Below are positions 49,997 to 59,392 of a stretch of DNA of 64,000 bases, in pieces. Origin of the DNA: Desulfovibrio gilichinskyi (GTDB taxonomy: Bacteria; Desulfobacterota; Desulfovibrionia; Desulfovibrionales; Desulfovibrionaceae). Position numbers and translations under genes: made by a program. Numbering within the stretch: the stretch's first letter is position 1; each line of letters begins with the position of its first letter. The stretch covers positions 372,001 to 436,000 of the forward strand of contig NZ_FWZU01000004.1 of the NCBI RefSeq assembly GCF_900177375.1, given 5' to 3'. The notes beneath the pieces are model-generated. The model was not told where the DNA came from and made no database searches. It saw nothing but the letters and a program-made list of their open reading frames with translations.

Positions 49997-50708
49997 ATTC
50001 GAAGAAGTAACCATGAAATTTGGTGGACTGACCGCAGTAAATTCTCTGAATCTTGAAATTGAAAAAGGGCAGATACTTGGACTTATCGGGCCGAATGGAG
50101 CCGGAAAATCAACCGCCTTCAACTGTGCCTCCGGTGTTTATACTCCAAGTACAGGCAAAGTTTTTTTTGATGGTGAGGATATTACCGGATACAAGCCTTG
50201 GGACTTATGCCGCAAGGGACTGGCTCGCACATTTCAGATTGTTAAGCCGTTTGCCACTAAAACCGTTCTTTACAATACTACTGTTGCAGCGTTTGCAAAT
50301 ACTAACAGTCGTGATGAAGCAGAGTCTATAGCTCTTGATGTTCTTAAGAGTATGCATCTTGATCATCGTAAGGATGACATTTCCGGTTCTTTGACCATTG
50401 CTGACCGTAAGCGTCTTGAGATTGCAAAGGCTATGGCAACTAAACCTAAGCTTCTGCTTCTTGATGAAGTTATGGCTGGACTTAGACCTACCGAAGTTGA
50501 TGAAATGATCGATGTGTTCAGGGAAATCCGCGAAAACGGGATCACCATCTTTGTAATTGAACACATCATGCGCGCAATTATGGCCCTATCTGATGAGCTT
50601 GTTGTAATTCATTTCGGTACCAAAATATCGGAAGGTAAGCCTGAAGAAGTCGCTCAGGATGAGAATGTAATTAAAGCGTACCTCGGGGGTGACTATGTCG
50701 CTGCTTAA
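49983..50708 (+). CDS. livG: ABC ATPase, LivG type
   Basis: 241 residues from ATG 49983, preceded by AAGGAC. Walker A GPNGAGKST, the LivG-specific LARTFQIVKPF (Q-loop), a divergent signature SLTIADRKRLEIAKAMATKP in which LSGG is replaced, Walker B LLLLDEVMAGL and H-loop EHIMRAI. It overlaps livF by 14 bases. Confidence 0.92.
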   Translation: MSMLKFEEVTMKFGGLTAVNSLNLEIEKGQILGLIGPNGAGKSTAFNCASGVYTPSTGKVFFDGEDITGYKPWDLCRKGLARTFQIVKPFATKTVLYNTTVAAFANTNSRDEAESIALDVLKSMHLDHRKDDISGSLTIADRKRLEIAKAMATKPKLLLLDEVMAGLRPTEVDEMIDVFREIRENGITIFVIEHIMRAIMALSDELVVIHFGTKISEGKPEEVAQDENVIKAYLGGDYVAA

Positions 50709-51405
50709 TATAAATAAGATAGATGTGAGCTACGGTGACGTTCAGGTCATCTATGATCTTTCTTTGCATGTTAATGAAGGCGAGGTTGTTTCTATTATCG
50801 GTGGTAACGGAGCGGGGAAGTCTACCTTGCTGCGGACCATTTCCGGATTGCTCAACCCGTCGGGCGGTGAAATTAAATTTGCATCGGATAATATTCAGGG
50901 CAGTACTCCTGAGAAGATAGTCGATGCCGGATTGATCCATATACCGGAAGGGCGTAGATTGTTTTCGCTGATGTCGGTTTACGATAACCTTATCGTCGGG
51001 GCATACAGCAAAAGAGCTAAGGATCACGTGGAAAAATCACTTGCAACCGTTTATGAAATGTTTCCGCGTCTTGAGGAACGTAAAGACCAGCTTGCTATGA
51101 CTCTTTCCGGTGGTGAGCAGCAAATGGTTGCAATCGGCAGAGGGATTATGGCTTGTCCCAAGCTTATGATGCTTGATGAACCCTCACTCGGTTTGGCTCC
51201 GATATTGATCAACGAGATTTTTGCCAATGTTCGTGCTATTGCTGATAAGGGAACAACTGTACTGCTGGTTGAGCAGGATGTTCAGCATTCACTTTCTCTT
51301 TCTGACAGAGGCTATGTTCTGGAGCATGGACGGGTATCGATGGAAGGAAGTGCCAAGGATCTTCTTAATAATCCTCACATCAAGACCGCCTATTTGGGAA
51401 TTTAA
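50695..51405 (+). CDS. livF: ABC ATPase, LivF type
   Basis: 236 residues. An in-frame GTG at 50689 is possible, but ATG 50695 has GGGGGT upstream. Walker A GGNGAGKST, IPEGRRLFSLMSVYDNL (LivF-specific), signature TLSGGEQQMVAIGRGIM, Walker B LMMLDEPSLGLAP and a glutamine in EQDVQHSL where the H-loop histidine usually follows. It completes the transporter. Confidence 0.92.
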   Translation: MSLLNINKIDVSYGDVQVIYDLSLHVNEGEVVSIIGGNGAGKSTLLRTISGLLNPSGGEIKFASDNIQGSTPEKIVDAGLIHIPEGRRLFSLMSVYDNLIVGAYSKRAKDHVEKSLATVYEMFPRLEERKDQLAMTLSGGEQQMVAIGRGIMACPKLMMLDEPSLGLAPILINEIFANVRAIADKGTTVLLVEQDVQHSLSLSDRGYVLEHGRVSMEGSAKDLLNNPHIKTAYLGI

Positions 51406-51454
51406 CCTTAATAGTAATTTAATTTATATAGATTTAAATACAAGGAGCCTTTTT

Positions 51455-52819
51455 ATGAGTATTCAGAGTCTTAATCCGGCTACCGAAGAAATAGTCGCCT
51501 CTTTTGATCCATTGTCAGAAAGCGATTTGCAGGACGTTCTTGATTCCACCGCGGAGTCTTGGACCGCGTGGAAATTAAAAAGTTACAGCGAACGGGCCGG
51601 ACTCCTGAAAAAAGCCGCAGAACAGTTACGTATTCAGAGTAAAAAGCTTGCTGAAATTATGGCCGTAGAAATGGGCAAGCCTGTACGTATGGGCGAAGGT
51701 GAAGCTCTAAAATGCGCCGCGGTATGCGAATATTACGCAGATGAAGGCGAGGGGATGCTTGCTCCTGTCCCTGTCGAAGGTGTGGGGCGTAAAGCATATA
51801 TCACTTTCGAACCGCTTGGCACTGTGCTGACAGTTATGCCTTGGAATTTCCCGTTCTGGCAGGTGTTCCGCATAGCAGCTCCTTCGCTTATGGCTGGGAA
51901 CACAGTTGTTCTCAAACATGCCTCCAACGTCCCGCAGTGTGCTTTGGCTATTGAAAAAATATTTGTGGATGCAGGATTTCCTGCAAATGTATTCAGAACG
52001 TTGCTCATAGGGGCCGGTCAGGTTGAAACTGTTCTGGATCATAAATCAGTGTTCGCCGTAAGTCTTACCGGAAGTGAACATGCCGGTCAGAAAGTGGCTT
52101 CCGCCGCTGGCGCAAGACTGAAAAAATCAGTCATGGAACTGGGCGGCAGTGATCCTTTGATTGTGCTTGCCGATGCCGATCTTGAAGAAGCTGTAAAGGT
52201 TGCAACCATGTCTAGGTGCGGTAACACAGGGCAAACCTGCATTGCTGCAAAAAGGTTTATCGTGATGGACGAGGTTTACGATGAATTCTTATCCCGACTC
52301 ACGGAAAGCATGTCTAATCTGGTTGTAGGTGATCCTCTTGATCCGAAAACGGACATGGGGCCGATGTCATCCGGTCCTTTGCGCGCAGAGTTGCAGAAAC
52401 AGGTTGATCGCTGTGTTAAAGTCGGCGGAAAGATTTTGATCGGCGGCAGTATCCCTGACGGAAAAGGATATTACTACCCGCCAACCATAGTTACTGATAT
52501 GCCGACAAGTGCGGATGTTTGCAAAGAGGAATTGTTCGGACCTGTTGCAATGGTTTTCCGCGTGTCTTCCGTTGACGAAGCTGTCACCGTAGCAAACGAT
52601 ACTCCGTTCGGCCTTGGCGGTTCGGTTTGGTCTAAGGATGAGGATATGGCGGCAAAGGTCGCGTCTCGCATCAAAACCGGTTGTGTTTTCATCAACAGTC
52701 TTGTCCGCAGTGATGTGCATCTGCCGTTCGGTGGAATCGGCATTTCCGGCTATGGTCGTGAACTTGGAAGTTACGGAATCCGCGAATTCGTTAATGTAAA
52801 ACCGATTTGTATCGGCTGA
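51455..52819 (+). CDS. gabD: NAD(P)-dependent succinate-semialdehyde dehydrogenase
   Basis: 454 residues from ATG 51455, with AAGGAG upstream. Aldehyde dehydrogenase fold: VMPWNFPFWQVFRIAAPSLM (cofactor site), catalytic base E228 in MELGGSDP, nucleophile C262 in NTGQTCIAAKRF. Length and the N-terminus SIQSLNPATEEI match the Sad/YneI-like branch acting on succinate semialdehyde. It completes GABA to succinate: transporter, aminotransferase, dehydrogenase. Confidence 0.9.
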   Translation: MSIQSLNPATEEIVASFDPLSESDLQDVLDSTAESWTAWKLKSYSERAGLLKKAAEQLRIQSKKLAEIMAVEMGKPVRMGEGEALKCAAVCEYYADEGEGMLAPVPVEGVGRKAYITFEPLGTVLTVMPWNFPFWQVFRIAAPSLMAGNTVVLKHASNVPQCALAIEKIFVDAGFPANVFRTLLIGAGQVETVLDHKSVFAVSLTGSEHAGQKVASAAGARLKKSVMELGGSDPLIVLADADLEEAVKVATMSRCGNTGQTCIAAKRFIVMDEVYDEFLSRLTESMSNLVVGDPLDPKTDMGPMSSGPLRAELQKQVDRCVKVGGKILIGGSIPDGKGYYYPPTIVTDMPTSADVCKEELFGPVAMVFRVSSVDEAVTVANDTPFGLGGSVWSKDEDMAAKVASRIKTGCVFINSLVRSDVHLPFGGIGISGYGRELGSYGIREFVNVKPICIG

Positions 52820-52861
52820 TTATAGATAAGTTTTCTTAGGGATAAATTAGAATTGCTTGGA

Positions 52862-52899
52862 TAGGCTTCACTGGGCGGGGTGCTCAGTGGAGCCTATTT
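52862..52899 (+). terminator. terminator of the gab/liv operon
   Basis: TAGGCTTCACTG (52862-52873) and CAGTGGAGCCTA (52885-52896) form a 12-bp stem with one G-U, followed by TTTGGTTT. Confidence 0.78.
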
Positions 52900-53071
52900 G
52901 GTTTCAATAAAATATAATCGGCGACCACGATTAAATTATAAAGACTTTGCACTTAGAATATATTATCTCATCCCTTGCTATTCTTGGCAACATGATAACA
53001 GGTTTTTAGGGTGATATCCTGTTGTTATTAATATTATATCTTTAAAATTTATTTGTCGGGGAAACCGTAAA

Positions 53072-56000
53072 ATGCGTCAAATTAATTTTGCTGCGGCTTT
53101 AAGCCTATTTGTTATTTTGACATTTGCTCTTTTCTTTCAACCAAGCTCCGCCCACTGTTCAGATATAGATACTTCTGCTCCTAAGCTTTTTTTCCAAAAT
53201 AAGCAGGTTGACCCGTTAAAGGGAACTCTCGGGTCTACGATGTTACCATCAAACGATACTTCTTCCTCTGAAAACGAGAATCGTTCAAGTTCTACGCCAA
53301 GTTTAGCAAAAACTATAGCCCGGATTTTCTCCTCTTCCGATACTACCTCTGTTGAAGAATATGATTATTATGTTGTTCAATTTTCCGGCCCTGTTCAACC
53401 TTCATGGAAAGAAGCTCTTTCAGGCCTAGGGGCTGTCTTTTTTGACTATATCCCTCAATATGCATTCATCATAAAGCTCGGAAATGCAAAGGTTGATGCC
53501 GTTAGTGAGCTGGGATTTGTGCGCTGGATCGGTAAATATGATGCTGACCTGAAGCTGTCCAGAGATGTATATGATATCAGTCCAGAGAAATTGAAGGCAC
53601 AGGAGTCTATTTTAAAAGTCAGAGTCGTTGCTTTTCCGGGCGAAGACATTAATTCGCTGGTAAATGCAATAAGTTCTGCCGGCGGAACTGTTGTTTCAAG
53701 TTCTTCCTCAACGTGGAGTATTCGAGTCGAAGTTAAAATTTCGATTAAAAATGTACGCGGACTTAAAAATATAAAAGGCGTTAAATGGGTCGAAAGAGTA
53801 CCGGAGCATCACACGAATAACAATATTGCAACCGGTATCGTTGAGGCTCGCTCAGCTCAGGGAAAAACATGGCCAGTTTCAGGCGGTAATCTGTTTGGTG
53901 AAGGGCAGATTATAGCCGTGTGCGACAGCGGGATTGATACTGGGAATATCTCCACTATCCATAAGGATTTCAGCGATGGACAGGGCGGGAGCAGGATTAT
54001 AGATAATATAGTTTTTCCAGATGCAAGTGCCATAGATTACCTAGGCCATGGAACTCATGTTGCTGGAACTATTGCCGGAAACGGTATTAAGTCAGGAGCT
54101 TCTCCTTTAGCTAACGTTTTCCCGAGCACCTCGTACGCAGGGATGGCTCCGAAGTCTAAATTGTTTTTTGAAACTGTTGGTTCTATTGACATACATGAGA
54201 GTCTGAAGCTTCCTCCGGACCTCGCGGATATTTTTCAACTGGCTTATGACGCCGGAGCCCGTGTCCACAGCAACAGTTGGGGGTCCTCAGGAACAGGGGA
54301 TTATGACAGTGAATGTGTCAGCGTTGATCAGTTCACGTGGACTAATAAAGATTTTCTTATTCTCTTTGCGGCGGGCAATGAAGGTTCCGATAAGGATGCT
54401 GACGGGGTTATCGACCATTATTGCATTGGTACTCCGGCCTCTGCCAAAAACTGTTTGACAGTAGGAGCTTCTGAATCCTACCGAACTGGAAGCAATGAAG
54501 GATATGCTGCCTATAAATTGAAAGCTTTTGGATATTCTGCTGAACCCTTAGCATCTGATTTTATCTCTGATAAACCTTACGGTATAGCTGCCTTTTCAAG
54601 TCGCGGTCCGACTCTGGACGGTCGCTACAAACCTGAAGTAGTCGCTCCGGGAACTAATATTCTTTCAACAAGATCTTCGGCGCAACTAGGGAATGCATGG
54701 GGGGCTTTCAACGAGTATTACTACTGGTCAGGTGGGACCAGTATGGCCACTCCGCTGGTTTCGGGCATGGCGGCAATAATGCGTGAATACCTTATGAAGG
54801 AGGAAGGCTTTACAGCACCAAGCGCGGCTTTAATTAAGACGAGTCTTATTCATGGCGCAATCTCGCTTGTTCCAGGTCAGTATGGAACAGGAGCGGCTCA
54901 GGAGATTACCGGAGTTCCGGATGATGTTCAGGGGTGGGGGAGAGTAGATCTTGAATCATCTATTAATTCTGACAGCCGTTATAAAATTAAATATTACGAT
55001 ATTAAAGATTCCGCTCCGGCTGATACAACTTATTCCCGCACCTTTTCTTTTGATGTTAAAAATGACCAAAAACCTTTTAAAGCAGTTCTTGGTTGGACCG
55101 ACTATCCTGGTTCTGTAGCTGCATCCGGGGGGCTGGTTAATGATTTGGACCTCAGGGTCAAAAAACCAGACGGAACATGGCTTTATCCTGATAATGCTCG
55201 CAGTTTGAGTCCACTCACAAAATGTTCTTATGTTACAGAGGTTAGTGACAGTTTTTACACGGGTAACGGAATCGGTGTGCGAGTGACTCCTCCATCATAC
55301 CCATGCACGCTTGAGTCAGTGGTTCTTGCTTTCGCCAACAGTGGCCGAGTGATTAAAGATGTTTCCGTTGTCATATACCGATATGCCGGGGGTGTTGGAG
55401 CTGAACTTTTCAGAAAAAAATTCGCATATATTCCGTCAGGCGAGTATGCTTTTCCAATAGGACTGAGTCTCACAGAGGGAGAAGTTTTGGTTGCTGTGGA
55501 AAAGGATGGTACTGCGTTCGGGGTGAACTATGACTCCGTGACTCCTACGTCCAGAGGATTTATACAACAAGTCGGCGGATCTTGGGAAGTTGCCGCTTTT
55601 ACTCCTGCTATAGGAGCTAATTTCAGAACGAATATAACTTCTACAGGTTTTGACCGTTTGAATAATTCTGTCTCTGTAACGATCCCTAAACCGCAGATCG
55701 GCACATACCAAGCGGAGATTACCGCCAATAATATTCCAAACGGTCCACAGCCTTATGCCTTGATTTTAAGCGGTATGGTGGGAGAAAATCCTACAAATGG
55801 AGAAATTGCGCTGAACGCAGATCAACCAAATGCTCCAATCTCAACTTTTCTGAGCAAAACGCACTCTCCTAAAACTGCTGAAAATATAAACGCTGTGTAT
55901 GGAACTGCGCTTGAAAATGTGTATAGCGATAAGTCTTCATTTTGTGTGCAGACCGAAGCAGACCGTGTTATCAGCATACAGTATTCTGTAAGCGGACTGC

Positions 56001-56401
56001 CTGCAGTTGCGGCCGGTAAATTGGCTTTAGAGAAATTATTCAGTAACGGCACACATATACAGTTTAAATATGCTGCCTTTGAAGATTATACCGATGGTAA
56101 CTGGTGGCTCACTGACGTATCGGGAAATTATGTTAATCCTGTGCAGACACTAAATTCAACAACTCCATATTATGTTATCTCGGCCATTAAAGACGGCGGA
56201 GCCTATGATGAAAACCCAGATTCCGGAGTAATCAATGATCCGCAGATTCTAGGTATGAGTTCACCTGGTTCCGGCGGAACAGGCTGTACCGTGGGAATGA
56301 ATGACGATTATGGACCGGTTCTTTTTCTGCTGATAGCAATAATTTCTCTGCTGTTACGGCGCAAAATCTCAAAACGACTGATGGTTCACAGTGATCAGTG
56401 A
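53072..56401 (+). CDS. secreted subtilisin-like (S8) serine protease with C-terminal anchor
   Basis: 1109 residues. Signal peptide at 1-28 (LSLFVILTFALFFQPSSAHC). Catalytic triad: D285 in VCDSGIDTG, H326 in GHGTHVAGT and S557 in GGTSMATPLVSG, with the oxyanion asparagine in AAGNEGSDK. A propeptide-like region fills 30-250. After residue 640 come beta-rich P/jelly-roll-like domains (AVLGWTDYPGSVAASGG). The C-terminus has GSGGTGCTVGMNDD, a hydrophobic helix (GPVLFLLIAIISLLLRR) and a basic end, a three-part sorting-type tail. Probably surface-anchored or processed; role in peptide scavenging is inferred. Single gene with its own leader. Confidence 0.9.
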   Translation: MRQINFAAALSLFVILTFALFFQPSSAHCSDIDTSAPKLFFQNKQVDPLKGTLGSTMLPSNDTSSSENENRSSSTPSLAKTIARIFSSSDTTSVEEYDYYVVQFSGPVQPSWKEALSGLGAVFFDYIPQYAFIIKLGNAKVDAVSELGFVRWIGKYDADLKLSRDVYDISPEKLKAQESILKVRVVAFPGEDINSLVNAISSAGGTVVSSSSSTWSIRVEVKISIKNVRGLKNIKGVKWVERVPEHHTNNNIATGIVEARSAQGKTWPVSGGNLFGEGQIIAVCDSGIDTGNISTIHKDFSDGQGGSRIIDNIVFPDASAIDYLGHGTHVAGTIAGNGIKSGASPLANVFPSTSYAGMAPKSKLFFETVGSIDIHESLKLPPDLADIFQLAYDAGARVHSNSWGSSGTGDYDSECVSVDQFTWTNKDFLILFAAGNEGSDKDADGVIDHYCIGTPASAKNCLTVGASESYRTGSNEGYAAYKLKAFGYSAEPLASDFISDKPYGIAAFSSRGPTLDGRYKPEVVAPGTNILSTRSSAQLGNAWGAFNEYYYWSGGTSMATPLVSGMAAIMREYLMKEEGFTAPSAALIKTSLIHGAISLVPGQYGTGAAQEITGVPDDVQGWGRVDLESSINSDSRYKIKYYDIKDSAPADTTYSRTFSFDVKNDQKPFKAVLGWTDYPGSVAASGGLVNDLDLRVKKPDGTWLYPDNARSLSPLTKCSYVTEVSDSFYTGNGIGVRVTPPSYPCTLESVVLAFANSGRVIKDVSVVIYRYAGGVGAELFRKKFAYIPSGEYAFPIGLSLTEGEVLVAVEKDGTAFGVNYDSVTPTSRGFIQQVGGSWEVAAFTPAIGANFRTNITSTGFDRLNNSVSVTIPKPQIGTYQAEITANNIPNGPQPYALILSGMVGENPTNGEIALNADQPNAPISTFLSKTHSPKTAENINAVYGTALENVYSDKSSFCVQTEADRVISIQYSVSGLPAVAAGKLALEKLFSNGTHIQFKYAAFEDYTDGNWWLTDVSGNYVNPVQTLNSTTPYYVISAIKDGGAYDENPDSGVINDPQILGMSSPGSGGTGCTVGMNDDYGPVLFLLIAIISLLLRRKISKRLMVHSDQ

Positions 56402-56438
56402 GTACCGTTGTCTTTTGGTCATGTGATGATGGCTCTGT

Positions 56439-58619
56439 CTATCTCTTAACCATCTCCTGAATGAGTTTGTCCAGAGAATGGACCATTTTGTTGACTTGTG
56501 AGACGGACTGCGCGGCGTCGTTCATAGCATGACCTGTTTCCAGTGATATCCTGTTCACGTCCTCGCTTGAACGGGATATTTCTTCTGCGGCAGCGGATTG
56601 TTCTTCAGAAGCTGTAGCTATGGATGCTACCTGACCAGATGAATCTTCCGCGTAGCCAACTATTTCAGCCAGAATGTCGCCCGCCTTGTCAACCAGAGAC
56701 GTGCTGTTGCCGACTTCCTGAGCCGCAGTGTCAGTAGCCGTGACGTTGCGCTTACACGAATCCTGAACCGCGCTGATGGCATTATTGACTTCGATTGTAG
56801 CTGTCATTGTTCTTTCCGCAAGTTTTCTGACTTCGTCGGCAACCACGGCAAATCCTCGTCCTGCTTCTCCGGCTCTTGCCGCCTCAATGGCAGCGTTAAG
56901 TGCCAGCAGGTTGGTTTGGTCGGCGATGTCACTGATAACCTCTATGACATGTCCGATGGATTCAGCCTGAGTTCCTAGGCTAACCATATCAGCTTTCAGG
57001 GTTTGGGTTTGCTGATTGATCTTGCCGATGGCAAGCACTACCGCGTCCACGCTTGACTTGCCTTCCAGAGCTTTTTTCATTGTCATGGTCGTGTTTTCGG
57101 CGGCGTGAGAGGCGTTTTGGGCTACTTCCATGACTGTGGCATTCATTTCTTCCATAGCCGTGGCGGTCTCGGTGGCCCGTTCAGATTGTATTTTGGCCCC
57201 TTGATTGGCCTGTTCGATCTGACCGGTAAGGCTCTGGGATGATTCAGCAAGGCTTTTGGATATATCCGATGCCTGGTCGGCCAGATTGGCGACCTTCCGC
57301 TGCATGCTGACAATTTCGGTCTGGTCGATGACTACTTCGAATGCACCGCAAACCTTTTCAGTACTATCGGTGAGGGGAATGGCTATATACTTTATTTCCA
57401 GATCCATATTCTGAGGATGGGCGTCCGTTTCCGAATACCCGGACTGCATGGTTTTCATGGCCTTGGAACAGGCACATTTCTCTGTCTGGCAGTCAGAGGT
57501 CTTGAATACATCCCAACATTGAGTCTTGCCGTGGTATTGCTCGCGATTTTTGAATCCTCCGAGCTCCTGCGCGGTCTTATTGAAATACAGAATTGTGTAT
57601 TCCAGATTGATGGCCATAAGCGGTAAGGGAATGGCATCTATGATTTCAAGATACGATTCGCTGCAATGGTTGATTCGTGCCACAAGGGATTTGAATTCAC
57701 CTTGCAATCCTTCATCGGAAATCACGTCTCTGAGATTACCGACTTCGATCTTGTCGGTGGTATGAGCTATCCTGTTCATGATCATTTTGAGCACTTTGGG
57801 AACTTCGGCCAAAGCTCTGCACATTTTGCCTATCTCATCCTCATTGTTTACTTTCAGCTCGGCGTCCAAATTCCCTTTGGCGATTTCGGCGGAAAAAATC
57901 ATGGCTCTCTTCAGAGGAGTCGAAATGCTGCGGTAGATGAAAAGTCCTATGAAAATCACTACCAGTATCGCTGCCAGCAGGGTTCTCAGGGCCATGGCTG
58001 AAGCTTCAGTTTTCACACTCTGGGCTTTTGCTATGGTTGCAGCTTTGGCCGGGTCAACGCGGGTTTCCATGATGTTTCTTAATTCAGCCAGCAATGACGA
58101 AATGGTTTCATTTTCAGAGACTGCGGCAGCCTCCTTCGTGTCAACGAGAGTCTTATATTGCATCCCGTGGACAGTGTCTTCGTTCACCATGCCATCCCAT
58201 TCACCTTCAAGAGTCTTCATACGTGCTGTCAGGTCATCGATTTGGGTGTTGATTTTTTTGATGTTTGCAATTTTTTCCTGAACAGGCCCGGCTGCGTCCT
58301 TCAACTCTATGTGATCTTCCAGCAGTGAACTCCATTCTGTAACGCCTTCATCCAGATCGGAAAACGCCTTGGATGCTTTGGTGCTAAGTTCCTCATTATT
58401 TCGCAAGTTTTTTAAGGTGAGAATCTTATCCAGAGTGATAACACGCTGGATCACCGCTTCGTTCATAGTTTCATCCATTTTTCCCCATTCCATGTACTTA
58501 TTCATTTCAGCGTACGTGGTGTCGAGTGAAAGGATACTCATGTAGCTGATAACTACAGAAGAGATGAGGGCTATGGAAAAACCTAAAATCAACTTGCTGC
58601 GAATGCTGAGCGAAATCAT
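56439..58619 (-). CDS. methyl-accepting chemotaxis protein with cysteine-rich PAS
   Basis: 726 residues. Membrane helix 1 at about 10-32, a helical periplasmic sensor to about 205, helix 2 at about 210-232, then HAMP. A PAS domain (about 320-440) contains C368, C377, C382 and C384 and a later cysteine in EKVCGAFEV. The signalling domain ends the protein, with the hairpin [20 protein letters not shown]. It relays to CheA/CheW. The clustered cysteines may bind metal or an Fe-S cluster, giving redox sensing, by inference. Confidence 0.92.
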   Translation of the reverse strand: MISLSIRSKLILGFSIALISSVVISYMSILSLDTTYAEMNKYMEWGKMDETMNEAVIQRVITLDKILTLKNLRNNEELSTKASKAFSDLDEGVTEWSSLLEDHIELKDAAGPVQEKIANIKKINTQIDDLTARMKTLEGEWDGMVNEDTVHGMQYKTLVDTKEAAAVSENETISSLLAELRNIMETRVDPAKAATIAKAQSVKTEASAMALRTLLAAILVVIFIGLFIYRSISTPLKRAMIFSAEIAKGNLDAELKVNNEDEIGKMCRALAEVPKVLKMIMNRIAHTTDKIEVGNLRDVISDEGLQGEFKSLVARINHCSESYLEIIDAIPLPLMAINLEYTILYFNKTAQELGGFKNREQYHGKTQCWDVFKTSDCQTEKCACSKAMKTMQSGYSETDAHPQNMDLEIKYIAIPLTDSTEKVCGAFEVVIDQTEIVSMQRKVANLADQASDISKSLAESSQSLTGQIEQANQGAKIQSERATETATAMEEMNATVMEVAQNASHAAENTTMTMKKALEGKSSVDAVVLAIGKINQQTQTLKADMVSLGTQAESIGHVIEVISDIADQTNLLALNAAIEAARAGEAGRGFAVVADEVRKLAERTMTATIEVNNAISAVQDSCKRNVTATDTAAQEVGNSTSLVDKAGDILAEIVGYAEDSSGQVASIATASEEQSAAAEEISRSSEDVNRISLETGHAMNDAAQSVSQVNKMVHSLDKLIQEMVKR

Positions 58620-58896
58620 GAGGTGGTTACTCCAAAAAAATCAAATGTGTTAGGAATATAAAACGATTATTTTAAATTATATTTTCAAATATTTGTTTAA
58701 AAAAAACAATACCTAATAATCATACTTAAATCATTACCAAGGAATGGTATCAAAATCATCAGAAATTTTGTGTTTCTACATTGTTTAGAAATAGGTTTTT
58801 TAAATCAATATCAATAGATTTTTTCTATCAATAAATTCCAAAAATAATGCAGTGTTAGCACGGGAATCGTTATGTGGGGTTCGTGTGCCTTAGCCT

Positions 58897-59321
58897 ATGT
58901 ATCGCGCTTCCTACAGCTATAAATGGGAAGAAAAAAGCTGGGACTGGATTGTCGATCGTATCGCCCACAAGGTCAAAGAAACCCGCGACAAAGAATTTGT
59001 CCGCACTCGGCGAAAGCTTCGGCCGAGGTGCTATGACCAACCATTTGATCGACATTAAGAATGCCGACTCCATTCTGATCATGAGCAGTAACGCCGCAGA
59101 GCATCATCCGATCTCATTCAAGCGGGTTCTCCGTGCCAAGGACAAAGGCGCAACCGTGATGCACGTTGACCCTAAATTCTCCAGAACTTCAGCGCGTTCC
59201 GACTTTCATATTCCCTTGCGCTCTGGTACTGATATCGCCTTTCAGGGCGGCATGATCAAATACATCATCGACAATAAGAAATACTTCAACGAATACGTGG
59301 TCGAATACACCAATGCTATCG
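58897..59321 (+). pseudogene. fdhA fragment with the selenocysteine segment deleted
   Basis: Frame 58897 reads MYRASYSYKWEEKSWDWIVD and on to KETRDKEFV, matching FdhA residues about 106-138. The match then jumps, in another frame, to ALGESFGRGAMTNHLIDIKN and on to EYTNA, matching from residue 196. About 57 codons, including Sec189, are missing and the frame is broken. The N-terminal cluster domain and the C-terminal 70 percent are absent. Differences from the intact gene are spread out, so it derives from a separate paralogue. The 277 bases before it are AT-rich with no gene seen. Confidence 0.88.
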
Positions 59322-59392
59322 CTGATAGTAGGGAAGGGTGCCGGAACTGTTTTTAGAGTTGAAAGATGCCTTCGAACATCGGCAGAACCTTT

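Noticed and set aside
58874-59356. A 160-residue intact gene
   Set aside because: Its protein is a frame-broken internal piece of FdhA without start-domain, selenocysteine segment or C-terminus.
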